Source: Bdellovibrionales bacterium RIFOXYC1_FULL_37_79
Lineage (GTDB): Bacteria; Bdellovibrionota; Bacteriovoracia; Bacteriovoracales; Bacteriovoracaceae
Assembly (NCBI GenBank): GCA_001770015.1
Contig: MEQB01000012.1
Coordinates: 62,001 to 126,000, forward strand
DNA: 64,000 nt
Reading direction: 5' to 3'
In this document: positions 26,202 to 35,996 of the stretch, one piece after another
Layout of the letters: every line of letters begins with the position of its first letter
How positions within the stretch are numbered: the stretch's first letter is position 1
Made by a program: the position numbers and the translations under genes
Notes under the pieces: model-generated
What the model saw: only the letters and a program-made list of their open reading frames with translations
Told to the model about the DNA's origin: nothing
Database searches by the model: none

Positions 26202-29200
26202 ATGAAGTCGCTATTTCTCTATTTGCTCTTGTCGTTTATTTTGATACTTAGTCAGGCATTTGCCGCCAAAGGATTTCAAGTGAAATTCTCGGAAGGTAAG
26301 AACAATGTTATTCATGAGCTGCAATTTGCGCTGGATGATTACTCCATTGAGGAAGTGGAGGCAGATGGCAGTGTGTGGTCAAAAATAATTTACGGTGGCA
26401 ATGTTACCACTAATAAAAAAGGCTTTGCAGAGCTACCATTTATCTATGCTGGTATTCATTTGAGACCTAAGGATAGTGTCATGGCAGAAGTGGGGTACTT
26501 GGAATATGAGGATATTCAGTTGGCCAATCCATTACTCCCATCCAAGGGGGTTATTTTGCGAAATCAAAACCCCGAGGAAATCCCTTACATGATAGATAGC
26601 AAGTCAGTAGCGGATGAATGGTATCCCGCAACTGTCATAGAAAGTTCCAAACCATTCATTTTAAGGGATGTCAGAGGAATAAACATTTATGTTTTCCCAT
26701 TTCAATACAATGCTAAAAGAAACATTTTGAGGGTTTATAAAAAAGTGGAAGTAAGAGTATTAAAAGGCAGGGGTGTTCCGGTTAACCCATTGCTTGAAGC
26801 GGGAGGAAGCATTATTCCCGAAATGGAGGATATTTATTCAACTCTTCTTATTAATTATCAAAGACCATTCAAGCTACGCAACATTCCTTTAAAAGATTTC
26901 GGAAAATTATTAGTGCTTTATCCTGCACAATACAAACAGTCCGTGGCACCTTATGTTGAATGGAAGCGCATGAAAGGGTTTGTAGTTTTGGAAAAAGAGG
27001 TGGTCAAGGGGACCAACGTCAAAAATATTATTAAACAGGCTTATGAGGCTGACAAGGATATCTTGTATGTTCAACTTTTTGGAGACTGGGATGATTTGAA
27101 ATCAGATCTTGGTCCGTCCCAAGCTCCCATGGACCCTATGCTTGGGTGTGTGAAAGGTGATGATAATTATGCGGATCTGATTGTTGGAAGATTTTCAGCC
27201 AATACCCCGGAGCAGGTACAGATTCAGGTCAATAAAACCATTGCCTATGAAAGAAATGCTGATCCAACTGATACTTGGTATAAAAATGCAGCCGGAATTG
27301 CCTCCAGTGAGGGCGGTTCTCAAGGTGATGATAAAGAGACTGATGAACAGCATATGCGGATTATACGAGGTGATAAACTGCTCAAAAAAACATATGTGAA
27401 AGTTGAAGAAGGATATGCCACTTTAAATGTTAATTCACGCAATGTTTCTGAGTGGCTTAATGCAGGAGTTGGACTGATCAATTATACTGGACATGGAAGC
27501 AAAACGGCTTGGTCAACCAGTGGTTTTAAAAATTCTGATATTGTTCAGCTGAATAATGGTAAGAAACTTCCTTTTATTGTTTCAGTTGCTTGCGTAAACG
27601 GAGAATTTCACAGCAGTGGTGGGGACTCATTTGCAGAGGCCTGGCTTAAAAAAGAAAACGGGGGAGCGGTTGCCGCCTGGATGTCCACGATTAATCAGCC
27701 ATGGGCACCACCGATGAGAGGACAGGATTATTTTAATGATCTGTTGATTGGTGGATACGATTACGAACAAAATCCTGGTAATGGTACCACCACTCAAAAT
27801 GGTCGCAGCACTTTTGGATCTTTAACCATGAATGCCGCCAGTTTGATGTATGCTGAATCATCAACGGGACCTGATCTGGATACTATAAAGACCTGGACCA
27901 TCTTCGGGGATGCAAGTTTGCAAGTAAGAAGTGACACCCCAAAGAAACTTACGATCAGTAATGATGTTGTGTTGATGGGAACTCCTTATGAAACAGTGGT
28001 AAGTGACTCATCTGGACCGGTTAAAAATGTCATTGTTTCCCTTTATCAAAATAATAAAAATTATATGGGGGTGACAGATGAAAATGGCCGGGTTGAAATT
28101 TTAAATCAATTGGAAGTGGGAGAGGCGCAGATAACAGTCAGTGGTTTTAACACCCAGACCATTTCCAAGGTGGTGCAAGTGATTCCACCCAATGGACCAT
28201 ATATCGTTTTAAAAAAGCAAGTTGTGGAGGATAGTAATAACTCACAAGCCGATGTGGGGGAGACTATTTATCTGACCATTGATCTGGAAAATGTTGGTGG
28301 CGTGGTTTCAAAAAATCTTAAAGTTAGATTGGAAACCAATGACACTTTTGTGGATGCCTTATTGGATGGCGAAGAGAACGTTGCTCAAATTGATGCAGGC
28401 AAAGCCGTGACTTTGAAAAAAGGATTCAGGCTAAGATTGAAAAAAGGGGTGGAGGATCAAAGTCTGGTGCCTTTCAAGTTAGTAATGGTTGATCACACCA
28501 ATAAGGAATATCGAGGTGTTTTTTCCTTGAAAATCAACGCACCAAAGTTCAGCCTGAGCAATAAGGTGGTCGGGGATGGTGAAATTAAACCAGGCGAGAC
28601 CAGAACGATAAGATATTTAGTTAAGAATATCGGGCATGTTGCCTCTTCCCTGGTTTATTACAATTTAGAGGAACTCAATGAATTAAATATTAATATTGGT
28701 AATGCGCAAAGTAGTATTGCCGGGATAGCGCCGGGAAAGGAAGCTTTGATTGATTTTGAAATGCAATTTGGGAATGATATTATGCTTGGGATGATTGCTC
28801 ATTTCAGATTTAAAATCAGTAGTGATGAGCTTGAAACTATCCTGGATAGTATGATTAACGTTGGTCTGACTGATACTTTTGAGTCGGGAGATTTTAGTTC
28901 TAATCAATGGCGATTTGGTGGTATCAAACCCTGGGAGATTACAGAAGAATTTCCATTTGCTGGAAAATATTCCGCCAGAAGTGGAAAAAATCTTGGAAAA
29001 AATGGTGTGAGTGAATTAATACTTACTAAAAATTTTATCCATGACGGGAGTGTTTCCTTTTACAGGATGGTTTCTTCAGAAGCAAAATACGATCAACTTC
29101 TTTTTTATGTGGATGGAGCTCAAGTGGGAGTTTGGAGCGGCGAAGTTGCCTGGAGTGAGGCGTTTTTTAATATTTCGATGGGTGCTCATGAACTAAAATG

Positions 29201-29282
29201 GGTTTATAAAAAGGATTATTCAACGGACGACGGCCACGATGGAGCCTGGATAGATAATCTTCTGCTCACCGGTGCACAATAA
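26202..29282 (+). CDS. gingipain-like cysteine protease (peptidase family C25)
   Basis: I start it at the ATG with AAGGA upstream, beginning MKSLFLYLLLSFILILSQAFAAKG, a clear signal peptide (1026 residues). A gingipain-type propeptide (about 20-210) precedes the C25 domain, with catalytic His431 in NYTGHGSKTAW and Cys464 in SVACVNGEFHSSGGDSFAEAWL; DLIVGRFSA also matches the family. After about residue 590 come Ig/carboxypeptidase-regulatory-like repeats (NVIVSLYQNNKNYMGVTDENGRVEI), CARDB-like segments and a terminal MAM/jelly-roll-like domain (DTFESGDFSSNQWRFGG). I see no type IX secretion C-terminal signal, unlike Bacteroidetes gingipains. It should be secreted or surface exposed and degrade proteins, perhaps with Arg/Lys preference. 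Confidence 0.88.
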   Translation: MKSLFLYLLLSFILILSQAFAAKGFQVKFSEGKNNVIHELQFALDDYSIEEVEADGSVWSKIIYGGNVTTNKKGFAELPFIYAGIHLRPKDSVMAEVGYLEYEDIQLANPLLPSKGVILRNQNPEEIPYMIDSKSVADEWYPATVIESSKPFILRDVRGINIYVFPFQYNAKRNILRVYKKVEVRVLKGRGVPVNPLLEAGGSIIPEMEDIYSTLLINYQRPFKLRNIPLKDFGKLLVLYPAQYKQSVAPYVEWKRMKGFVVLEKEVVKGTNVKNIIKQAYEADKDILYVQLFGDWDDLKSDLGPSQAPMDPMLGCVKGDDNYADLIVGRFSANTPEQVQIQVNKTIAYERNADPTDTWYKNAAGIASSEGGSQGDDKETDEQHMRIIRGDKLLKKTYVKVEEGYATLNVNSRNVSEWLNAGVGLINYTGHGSKTAWSTSGFKNSDIVQLNNGKKLPFIVSVACVNGEFHSSGGDSFAEAWLKKENGGAVAAWMSTINQPWAPPMRGQDYFNDLLIGGYDYEQNPGNGTTTQNGRSTFGSLTMNAASLMYAESSTGPDLDTIKTWTIFGDASLQVRSDTPKKLTISNDVVLMGTPYETVVSDSSGPVKNVIVSLYQNNKNYMGVTDENGRVEILNQLEVGEAQITVSGFNTQTISKVVQVIPPNGPYIVLKKQVVEDSNNSQADVGETIYLTIDLENVGGVVSKNLKVRLETNDTFVDALLDGEENVAQIDAGKAVTLKKGFRLRLKKGVEDQSLVPFKLVMVDHTNKEYRGVFSLKINAPKFSLSNKVVGDGEIKPGETRTIRYLVKNIGHVASSLVYYNLEELNELNINIGNAQSSIAGIAPGKEALIDFEMQFGNDIMLGMIAHFRFKISSDELETILDSMINVGLTDTFESGDFSSNQWRFGGIKPWEITEEFPFAGKYSARSGKNLGKNGVSELILTKNFIHDGSVSFYRMVSSEAKYDQLLFYVDGAQVGVWSGEVAWSEAFFNISMGAHELKWVYKKDYSTDDGHDGAWIDNLLLTGAQ

Positions 29283-29304
29283 AGAGCTAAACCAATAAAA
29301 AAAT

Positions 29305-29340
29305 AAAAGGGGAAGGTGTCCAGGCCTTCCCTTTTTAATT
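29305..29340 (+). terminator. rho-independent terminator after the gingipain-like gene
   Basis: GGGAAGG and CCTTCCC form a 7 bp GC-rich stem with an 8-base loop. The A-run before it extends the stem, and a T-run follows. It is placed 28 bp after the stop. Confidence 0.85.
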
Positions 29341-29359
29341 TTTTCAGGTATGATTAATC

Positions 29360-31003
29360 ATGAAAAAATTATTATCTATTACCACTATTTTTTTAATTCT
29401 CTACGCTTGTTCGGTAAGACCGCCCCATAATGCTAGTATCCGTTTGGTTATTGAAAAGCAAAAATCTTTGAATAAAACGGTTTGGGGTGATACGACTGAT
29501 AGCCTTGGCGAAATAAATTGTATCGGAGTGTTTGTATCCTACCCTCCGGATGAATTAACGCCGGCAGGTGTTTGTGAGGACGCTAGTGGATCATTAGTTT
29601 CAACTCCTGTCCTTGCAGTGGGAACGATTCCATTTAATTATAATCAACCGTCGGTATTAAACGTAAATTTGATGGCCGGTAAAAATAGAAAATTTGAGCT
29701 CATTGGGTTTGAAACCCATTTGTCTGCTTGTCCACCTTTTTTTGGTATTGATGATTATATGAAAATTAATTCGGCTCCGCTGATGATTTTAACCACCTTG
29801 GTGCAAGACATTCCGGCAGGTGAAAGTACACTTGATTTAAATGGCAGTTTTGCCAGTAAAAGATTAATTGAAAAATGTGGGGGAAACCTATTTAATTGGC
29901 CCGTGCCAGCGGTTAACAAAGGCATTTTTATAGGCGGAAATTTCACCAGTGTTTCCTCTCAAACTCATCCAGGGATGGCGCAAATTGGTTTGATTGATGG
30001 AAATTTGATCCCCACCCTGGATGCTACTGTTAGTGGGACGGTTGAGACGATGGATTATGATCCGGTTAATAAAATTCTTTATATCGGAGGCAGTTTCACT
30101 TCGGTGAAGGGCGTTGCTCGAAATAAACTTGCTGCCGTCAATATTGAGACAGGGGTTGTTACCGGGTTCGCTCCTTCAGCGGATGCGGACGTTTACTCTA
30201 TTAAGGTGGTTGAAAATGGCACCAAATTAATTGCAGGAGGAGCCTTTTCCAATATTGGTGGTGGAACCAGGCCAAACTTGGCAAAGTTAAATACTATTGA
30301 TGGCAGTCTGGATGTAACCTTTAATGCCACGGTTGCCGGGGTGGTTAATAGCGTTTCGGTGGTGAATGATAAAGTGTTTTTTGGAGGGGCCTTTACCACG
30401 GTTGGCGGTGATCCCAATTATCCCTATATTGCCTCGGTATCGCTTTTGAATGGAAGTTTGAATAGCTCTTTTATGCCGATGGTGGATAATACTGTTTTGG
30501 CGGTGCTTACCCCTCCGGCTCCTATCGGTTCGGAAGTAGTTTATTTAGGGGGAGATTTTACTACCCTTGATAGTGTATCCAGAACGAGATTGGCCTTGGT
30601 TAATGGTATCAGTGGGGTGGTCAACCCTGCTTTTAGTGCGTCTGCAAGCGCAGTTAGTGGTACTGTGCGGGCCCTTGCCTTAAATCCGGCTAATTCAACA
30701 CTCTATGTGGGAGGCTATTTTAGTTTAGTGGGAGGTGCTTCCAGAAATCAACTGGCAGCAGTTCATAGTCTTACCGGACTTTTAATGCCATTTAATCCCA
30801 ATGTCACTGGAACGGCCATGGGGGTAACTTCAATGGTGTTTAAACCTGAATTGGGAGTGCTTTATATTGCGGGGGATTTTACTGATGTTGGGGGGATACC
30901 CAGAGAGAAAGTGGCTGCTATTTTGACTAAAGATGGAGCAGTTCTTAACACTTTTTCACCTCAAGTTGGTAGTGGCATGGTTAAAACTATTATTGTTCCC
31001 TAG
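29360..31003 (+). CDS. lipoprotein with delta-60 beta-propeller repeats
   Basis: MKKLLSITTIFLILYACSVRPP has a lipobox (LYAC). From about residue 185 the sequence is a series of about seven repeats with the pattern IGGxFTxV-x-NxLAxVNxxTG (for example YIGGSFTSVKGVARNKLAAVNIETG and FGGAFTTVGGDPNYPYIASVSLLNG), the delta-60/DUF5122 propeller repeat. The N-terminal 180 residues are a separate Cys-containing domain. It should be an outer-membrane-anchored binding or structural protein. It starts only 20 bp after a terminator; a TATGAT 5 bp before the ATG hints at a very short leader. Confidence 0.8.
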   Translation: MKKLLSITTIFLILYACSVRPPHNASIRLVIEKQKSLNKTVWGDTTDSLGEINCIGVFVSYPPDELTPAGVCEDASGSLVSTPVLAVGTIPFNYNQPSVLNVNLMAGKNRKFELIGFETHLSACPPFFGIDDYMKINSAPLMILTTLVQDIPAGESTLDLNGSFASKRLIEKCGGNLFNWPVPAVNKGIFIGGNFTSVSSQTHPGMAQIGLIDGNLIPTLDATVSGTVETMDYDPVNKILYIGGSFTSVKGVARNKLAAVNIETGVVTGFAPSADADVYSIKVVENGTKLIAGGAFSNIGGGTRPNLAKLNTIDGSLDVTFNATVAGVVNSVSVVNDKVFFGGAFTTVGGDPNYPYIASVSLLNGSLNSSFMPMVDNTVLAVLTPPAPIGSEVVYLGGDFTTLDSVSRTRLALVNGISGVVNPAFSASASAVSGTVRALALNPANSTLYVGGYFSLVGGASRNQLAAVHSLTGLLMPFNPNVTGTAMGVTSMVFKPELGVLYIAGDFTDVGGIPREKVAAILTKDGAVLNTFSPQVGSGMVKTIIVP

Positions 31004-31030
31004 CTAGTTGACAAAAAAAGATCAGTTAAT

Positions 31031-32320
31031 ATGAAAAAAACTTGTTGGCGATTTCTGGTACTGATGGTTTTATTAATTTCTTGCTTGCAGGCAGAAATTC
31101 AAAAAACGGAATCTATTTCATTTGGACCTATGCAAATTGGTGAAAACCGTATTCCGATTGATAGCAAAAATATTGATTTGGTTATTAATGCCCAGGGACT
31201 TAAGGTTTCTGCGGAAATTAACCAGCATTCCTTTGAATGGGTGAGGTTTAACAAGGTTTTATTATTACCCCGTGCCAGAGTTAAAATTGTTATTGATTCT
31301 CACAATCAGGAAATGTATTTAAAATACCAAGATCAGATTATTCTCCCGCAATACTCACCTAATAAATTGTTTTTTTCAGAATTTTATGTTTCCTTGTTCC
31401 AGCCAGATGATATTTTGCTTTTTGTTAATAATCAAAATGTGGGAAGGATTTCCATTGTTAGCAAGCAAGGTCAAATAAGTAATGCAAATAAAAATCATAT
31501 GATTGATTATTCATGCGCCCCTTATAATTTACATATTGAAGGCCTTGATAATGAATATATTTCGGTTGGTTGTATTTTACACAAGATTGGAAGGTTTAAG
31601 CGGGAAGCGGGGATGCTGGAGATTTACTGGACCAGCGCTAATTATATTCTAGATGATCATTCACTCCCCCCTTATATTGCCACCATGGTCAACAATCATC
31701 CGGTCAAGTTTAAAGTTACGGGTAAAAAAGGTGATAAACGTATTGTTACGATTAAGGCCTCAGTACCAAAAAATTTGCACCGGCTCAAATTTGCCATGGG
31801 TCTTGGACCTTATTATTATGAGACCAACCATAACATTGAGATTAAAAAAGCTGGCTGGGCACCAGTGGGCATGCTTTATAGTAAGTATGATATAACCCAA
31901 GGCTCATCTTTGAGATTTTTTGATGCTTTTGTATGGAAAGATGGATATTTCAATAATTCTGGAATGTATTTTGCTTATGATCTGGCCGTGGCCTTTGATA
32001 ATCGTTTCATGGTTATTCCTCTACTTGGATTTCAAGGGCTCTCCGTAAAATATTCTAAAGATTATGGGTCTTATCATAAGATAATTTATCCTCAGGGGCT
32101 AGAGCTGGTTTATATGCACCCTTTTGGAAAGAGAAATTATAGTTTGATAATGGGACTGTTCACCAATGCTTCGGTGGTAGAGGATCATTACAAAAATTTT
32201 TGGATAAGATATGGCAAAAAAATATTTTGGGAACTGAATTATATCAGTTGGAAAAAAGAGGAGAAGGAGGCTTCCATGTGGGGACTGTCAGTGGGATTTC
32301 CTCTCATGCAATTTCTTTAG
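31031..32320 (+). CDS. exported protein with possible beta-barrel C-terminal part
   Basis: The protein has 429 residues. MKKTCWRFLVLMVLLISCLQAE is a signal; LISC could be a lipobox, or cleavage may follow LQA. The C-terminal 170 residues alternate polar and aromatic or hydrophobic residues (LRFFDAFVWKDGYFNNSGMYFAYDLAVAFDNRFMVIPLLGFQGL), as outer-membrane strands do. The first half may be a periplasmic or surface domain. I recognise no named family. It follows the propeller lipoprotein by 27 bp and may share its transcript. Its 3' end overlaps the convergent transporter gene by 33 bp. Confidence 0.6.
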   Translation: MKKTCWRFLVLMVLLISCLQAEIQKTESISFGPMQIGENRIPIDSKNIDLVINAQGLKVSAEINQHSFEWVRFNKVLLLPRARVKIVIDSHNQEMYLKYQDQIILPQYSPNKLFFSEFYVSLFQPDDILLFVNNQNVGRISIVSKQGQISNANKNHMIDYSCAPYNLHIEGLDNEYISVGCILHKIGRFKREAGMLEIYWTSANYILDDHSLPPYIATMVNNHPVKFKVTGKKGDKRIVTIKASVPKNLHRLKFAMGLGPYYYETNHNIEIKKAGWAPVGMLYSKYDITQGSSLRFFDAFVWKDGYFNNSGMYFAYDLAVAFDNRFMVIPLLGFQGLSVKYSKDYGSYHKIIYPQGLELVYMHPFGKRNYSLIMGLFTNASVVEDHYKNFWIRYGKKIFWELNYISWKKEEKEASMWGLSVGFPLMQFL

Positions 32321-33199
32321 ATTGATAAGTACCAAGGCTTGTCCGCAAAAGATGCAAGTGATAGCACCCATGGTGCGCATTGAAATGGTTTCCTTTAAAA
32401 AAAAGAAAGCTATAAGACTGACTACAACTGGCTGCAGATATATAAAAAAAGCCACTTGACTGGATTTCAATTTTGATAGGGCGTAGTTGTTTAAAAAATA
32501 GGTAAGAATGGTTGCTCCCACGATGCAGTAAGCGGCAGAGAGGATAAACTTAGCATCCATTAGGGGTAGGTTATAAGTGGTCCAGTAAAAATAGCTAAAA
32601 GGTAACATGGTCAAAGAGCTGATCCCAAGTAACCATACCGTAACCCAAAGATTGTCATATTTTTCCAGGAATTTTTTTCCAAATGCAATAAAGAGTGCGT
32701 AGCAAATAGAGGCCATGAGAACATAAATATCTCCCAGTAATTGATGATTGGAAAGGTTGAAATTTTCCACTTTTCTTAAAGTTAAAACCCCTATAAATGC
32801 CATGACAAAGCCTATGCCTTTTATCAAGGTGAATTTTTCTTCTTTAAAAAAAACTACCACAATGACGGTGAAGATGGGGATAGTGGTTGAGATGATGGCT
32901 GCGTTGGTTGTGGTGGTTAATTCCAGGCCTTTTAAAAAAAGGGTTTGACCTACATGAAAAGAAAGCAGAGACAGTGGAATCAGGGGAGCGATAAAAGACA
33001 GATTCAAAGGTGGATGTTTTTTTAAATGAAAAAGGCAGGCAAATATGCCAAGAAGAATAAAGGAAATGCTAAAGCGAATATGGGCCCAAACAATGGGGTG
33101 AATGAGGTTAAGCAGGTACTTGGAGGCGATGAAATTTATTCCAAATAATATTTGAACCAGTGTTAAAGCAAGATACCCTATTTGTTTTGTATTTATCAT
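32288..33199 (-). CDS. EamA/DMT-family transporter
   Basis: The protein has 303 residues and ten predicted membrane helices in two EamA repeats. Signatures include GINFIASKYLLNLIHPIVWAHIRFSISFILLG in the first repeat, and GATILTYFLNNYALSKLKSSQVAFFIYLQPVVVSLIAFFFLKETISMRTMGAITCIFCGQALVL in the second. The family exports metabolites or amino acids across the inner membrane; the substrate cannot be predicted. It is a single gene between convergent and divergent neighbours. Confidence 0.88.
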   Translation of the reverse strand: MINTKQIGYLALTLVQILFGINFIASKYLLNLIHPIVWAHIRFSISFILLGIFACLFHLKKHPPLNLSFIAPLIPLSLLSFHVGQTLFLKGLELTTTTNAAIISTTIPIFTVIVVVFFKEEKFTLIKGIGFVMAFIGVLTLRKVENFNLSNHQLLGDIYVLMASICYALFIAFGKKFLEKYDNLWVTVWLLGISSLTMLPFSYFYWTTYNLPLMDAKFILSAAYCIVGATILTYFLNNYALSKLKSSQVAFFIYLQPVVVSLIAFFFLKETISMRTMGAITCIFCGQALVLINLKKLHERKSH

Positions 33200-33296
33200 A
33201 GAGAGTATAATAACGGTCTTTTTGTTCTTCGAGAAGTGTTCTTGTAAAAAGCTGGTAAATGAATTAATCTTTCATTTATTATGTGGAGAGTAATTT

Positions 33297-34058
33297 ATGA
33301 TCGGTACAAAGTTTATAGCACCTTTGGAATTTAAAATTGTGACAGACAAGGAAATCTATGTGCAAGGAGATCCGATCAAGGGAGATTTTATTGTCAAAAA
33401 TCATGGTGCTACCTCCCAGACGCTTTCTTTACTCCAGGTAAGTCTTGAAAGTGGTATATTTAAAAAAATTAATCAAAAAGAAGAAAAGGGATTTACTCAG
33501 GTAGATGTTTTTAATGTTAAGGAAAGTGTTTCATTGGGTGCTGGTGAACAAAAATCGTTGAAGTGGAATTTTGTGTTTCAAGAGGATTGCCCCACTACTG
33601 ATACCCAACAGAGTTTATATATCGTTTATGGCAATAGTAGCAATCCTTTCGAATGCGGACAGCTACAATTAACCGTGGAGATGGCCCCTATTTTAAAATT
33701 TTTTTTGGAAGTCTTTGTAAACTTTCATCGTTTTCAAATTAAACAAACCAAATTTAGCAAGGATATGATGGTCGAAATAAAACTCTGTCCGCCAAAATCT
33801 AGAGAAATGACCAGCGTGGAAGCCCTGGTTTTGAAAATGAAAAAAGATAAGGATAATTTGATTGTCAATTATCATTTTTCTGTTAAAAAACTTGAATCAG
33901 TGTCCACTACTGAAGCCAAGGTGCAAAGTAAGAAAATGCAATTTGATCAAGTCTTAACTAAGAACGATTACGAGGAATATGGCAGTTTTTCCCATGAAAA
34001 GGTTAAAAAACAAATTGGCTTAATATTAAAGGAAGTGATTCCTAAATTCTTTTTTTGA
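33297..34058 (+). CDS. Spo0M/arrestin-like protein
   Basis: The protein has 253 residues with no signal peptide. The N-terminal 130 residues have the beta-sandwich pattern of Spo0M/arrestin-like proteins (KIVTDKEIYVQGDPIKGDFIVKNHGATSQTLSLLQVSL ... QKSLKWNFVF), and the second half looks like a related sandwich. GGAGAG precedes the ATG. The function is unknown; Spo0M-like proteins in other bacteria influence stress or cell-envelope physiology. The family call is moderate, from pattern only. Confidence 0.5.
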   Translation: MIGTKFIAPLEFKIVTDKEIYVQGDPIKGDFIVKNHGATSQTLSLLQVSLESGIFKKINQKEEKGFTQVDVFNVKESVSLGAGEQKSLKWNFVFQEDCPTTDTQQSLYIVYGNSSNPFECGQLQLTVEMAPILKFFLEVFVNFHRFQIKQTKFSKDMMVEIKLCPPKSREMTSVEALVLKMKKDKDNLIVNYHFSVKKLESVSTTEAKVQSKKMQFDQVLTKNDYEEYGSFSHEKVKKQIGLILKEVIPKFFF

Positions 34059-34061
34059 ATT

Positions 34062-34613
34062 TTACATGTCCTTCGGTTCCTGATCCTTAAAGCCTTCTCG
34101 AATAACCCGATATGTTCCGGTTTCAATATCCACATCATAGATATTGAAATTATCTTTGAGGTTATAACCATCATAATGAGTTGCAAAATTGATGGAAGCA
34201 GAACCGGTTTCTTTGGAACTTTCAATCCGGTGAAAAACATGACGAGGCCAAACCAGCATTGCCGGCCCATCAAAAATAACCTCATTGTTTTTTATAATTT
34301 GGTTGGGTGAAACTACAAAATGTTCAATTTTTCCATGGTCAGGGTTGTAAATATCTATGTAGCGAGTGCCGTGTAAAACAATTAAATTATCGTCTTGGTT
34401 GGGATGCATATACCAAGGCCTTTCCACTTTGCCAATCGGACCAGGGGAGATGGCCCCGCCAAGATGAATAACCCTGTCAATACTATCAATGCGAGGAAAA
34501 ACATCCACATTTAAATTGTCAAAAAAAACTCCTGGCGTTCTTCTTAAAAAATTCATAGGAATGATCTTATATAACCCTTTTATTTCATGAATTATTTGTG
34601 CTTTTGAGTTCAT
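34062..34613 (-). CDS. cupin-fold protein
   Basis: The protein has 183 residues. The core WYMHPNQDDNLIVLHGTRYIDIYNPDHGKIEHFVVSPNQIIKNNEVIFDGPAMLVWPRHVFHRIES has cupin motif 1 (H-x4-D ... G) and a second strand block ending in P-x-x-V-F-H. A metal site of one or two His is likely. The reaction is unknown: it could be a small-molecule dioxygenase, an isomerase or a binding protein. It converges with the Spo0M-like gene with a 3 bp gap. Confidence 0.6.
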   Translation of the reverse strand: MNSKAQIIHEIKGLYKIIPMNFLRRTPGVFFDNLNVDVFPRIDSIDRVIHLGGAISPGPIGKVERPWYMHPNQDDNLIVLHGTRYIDIYNPDHGKIEHFVVSPNQIIKNNEVIFDGPAMLVWPRHVFHRIESSKETGSASINFATHYDGYNLKDNFNIYDVDIETGTYRVIREGFKDQEPKDM

Positions 34614-34746
34614 TTTTTATCTCCACTGGTTAACTTTTATATAAGTGTTGATTACCATGTCTTTATTACGATATTTGCTTGAAATTATACACGAGGATGG
34701 GTATTGTCCGACCAGTGTTTTTTGGTTTAAAAAAATCGAGGATGTT

Positions 34747-35994
34747 GTGAAAAATTTGGTTAAATTGGGTCCCTTACTTTTATTTGTTATCCTTTTAATT
34801 TCCTGCGCGAGAACAGAATTACAAACTGGCTTTAAGAATGATTCCAGTAAAATTGATTACCCCTATGTCTTGATCATTTCATTTGATGGATTCAGATACG
34901 ATTATATCGATCGATTTAATCCACCAAATCTAACGGCTTTTTACCAAACGGGAGTCAAAGCCAAAAGTCTAAGGCCGGTTTACCCGTCTTCGACTTTTCC
35001 CAACCACTATTCAATTATCACAGGCTTGTATGCTGGCAATCACGGAATAATTGCTAATAATTTTTATGATGAGAAAATGAATAGATATTATAAATTGTCT
35101 GATCGGTCTGCTATTTCAGATCCATCTTATTATAGTGGGGAACCTCTTTGGAATACGGTACAAAAAAATGGCATGGCCTCTGCCACTTATTATTGGCCGG
35201 GGTCTGAAGCGGATATCAATGGGCTTTATCCGACTTACTGGTTTAAATATGAACACACCACGCCCCATGAAGTTCGCATCAAGCAGGTTGTTGATTGGTT
35301 CAAACTGCCAAAAGAGACCAGACCTCATTTAGTCACCCTGTATTTTCCAGACACTGATGATTATGGACACTCCCACGGCACTGACTCCCAGGAGATCAAG
35401 GCAGCTGTCATGAAGCTGGATCAAAGTTTTGGAAAGCTTATGGGTGAAATTGAAAAACTGCCATTTAAAATAAATGTTATCGTACTGTCAGATCATGGAA
35501 TGCAAAATCAAGATTTTAAAAAAGTTGAATATCTGGATGATTGCGTGGACGTAAAAGATATAAATGTAATAGGTAGTGGTCCTTACGCTAACCTTTATAT
35601 CAAGGACAAAAGCAGGGTTGAAGCAGTGGCCTTGAAGCTTAATACATGCAATAAAAAATTCAAGGCTTACCGCAGAGAAAAAATACCAGCGAATTTTCAA
35701 CTTAACAATCATCCTCATGTCGGGGATGTTCACGTTACTACCAAAGTTCCGTATATCATATCAATAAAGGGTAAAAATAATTTTAGTATTGGTAACCATG
35801 GATATGACCCTTATGAAAATCAGTCCATGCATGGTATTTTTATGGCAAAAGGTCCAGATATCGGGGAGGGAATGATGATCGACACTGTGGATAATATTCA
35901 TGTATATCCTTTTGTTCTGGCCATTTTAAAAACGCCCTATCAACATCAGATTGATGGCCAGGAAAATGTTTTAAAAAAAATATTAAGGAAATAA
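34747..35994 (+). CDS. type I phosphodiesterase/nucleotide pyrophosphatase lipoprotein
   Basis: I chose the GTG with GAGG five bases upstream, giving 415 residues whose N-terminus (KNLVKLGPLLLFVILLISCAR) is a lipoprotein signal with lipobox LISC. Family signatures of the alkaline phosphatase-like NPP/ENPP enzymes are ISFDGFRYDY (metal Asp), YPSSTFPNHYSIITGLYAGNHGI (nucleophile Thr), YFPDTDDYGHSHGTDS, LSDHGM and GNHGYDP (metal ligands). It should hydrolyse nucleotide or phosphodiester substrates outside the inner membrane. It is followed 2 bp later by selD, so it may be the first gene of that operon. Confidence 0.88.
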   Translation: MKNLVKLGPLLLFVILLISCARTELQTGFKNDSSKIDYPYVLIISFDGFRYDYIDRFNPPNLTAFYQTGVKAKSLRPVYPSSTFPNHYSIITGLYAGNHGIIANNFYDEKMNRYYKLSDRSAISDPSYYSGEPLWNTVQKNGMASATYYWPGSEADINGLYPTYWFKYEHTTPHEVRIKQVVDWFKLPKETRPHLVTLYFPDTDDYGHSHGTDSQEIKAAVMKLDQSFGKLMGEIEKLPFKINVIVLSDHGMQNQDFKKVEYLDDCVDVKDINVIGSGPYANLYIKDKSRVEAVALKLNTCNKKFKAYRREKIPANFQLNNHPHVGDVHVTTKVPYIISIKGKNNFSIGNHGYDPYENQSMHGIFMAKGPDIGEGMMIDTVDNIHVYPFVLAILKTPYQHQIDGQENVLKKILRK

Positions 35995-35996
35995 AA

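Noticed and set aside
31008-31035. Perfect TTGACA with a TATGAA 16 bp downstream
   Set aside because: The would-be -10 overlaps the start codon of the gene at 31031, so it cannot drive that gene with its full start.
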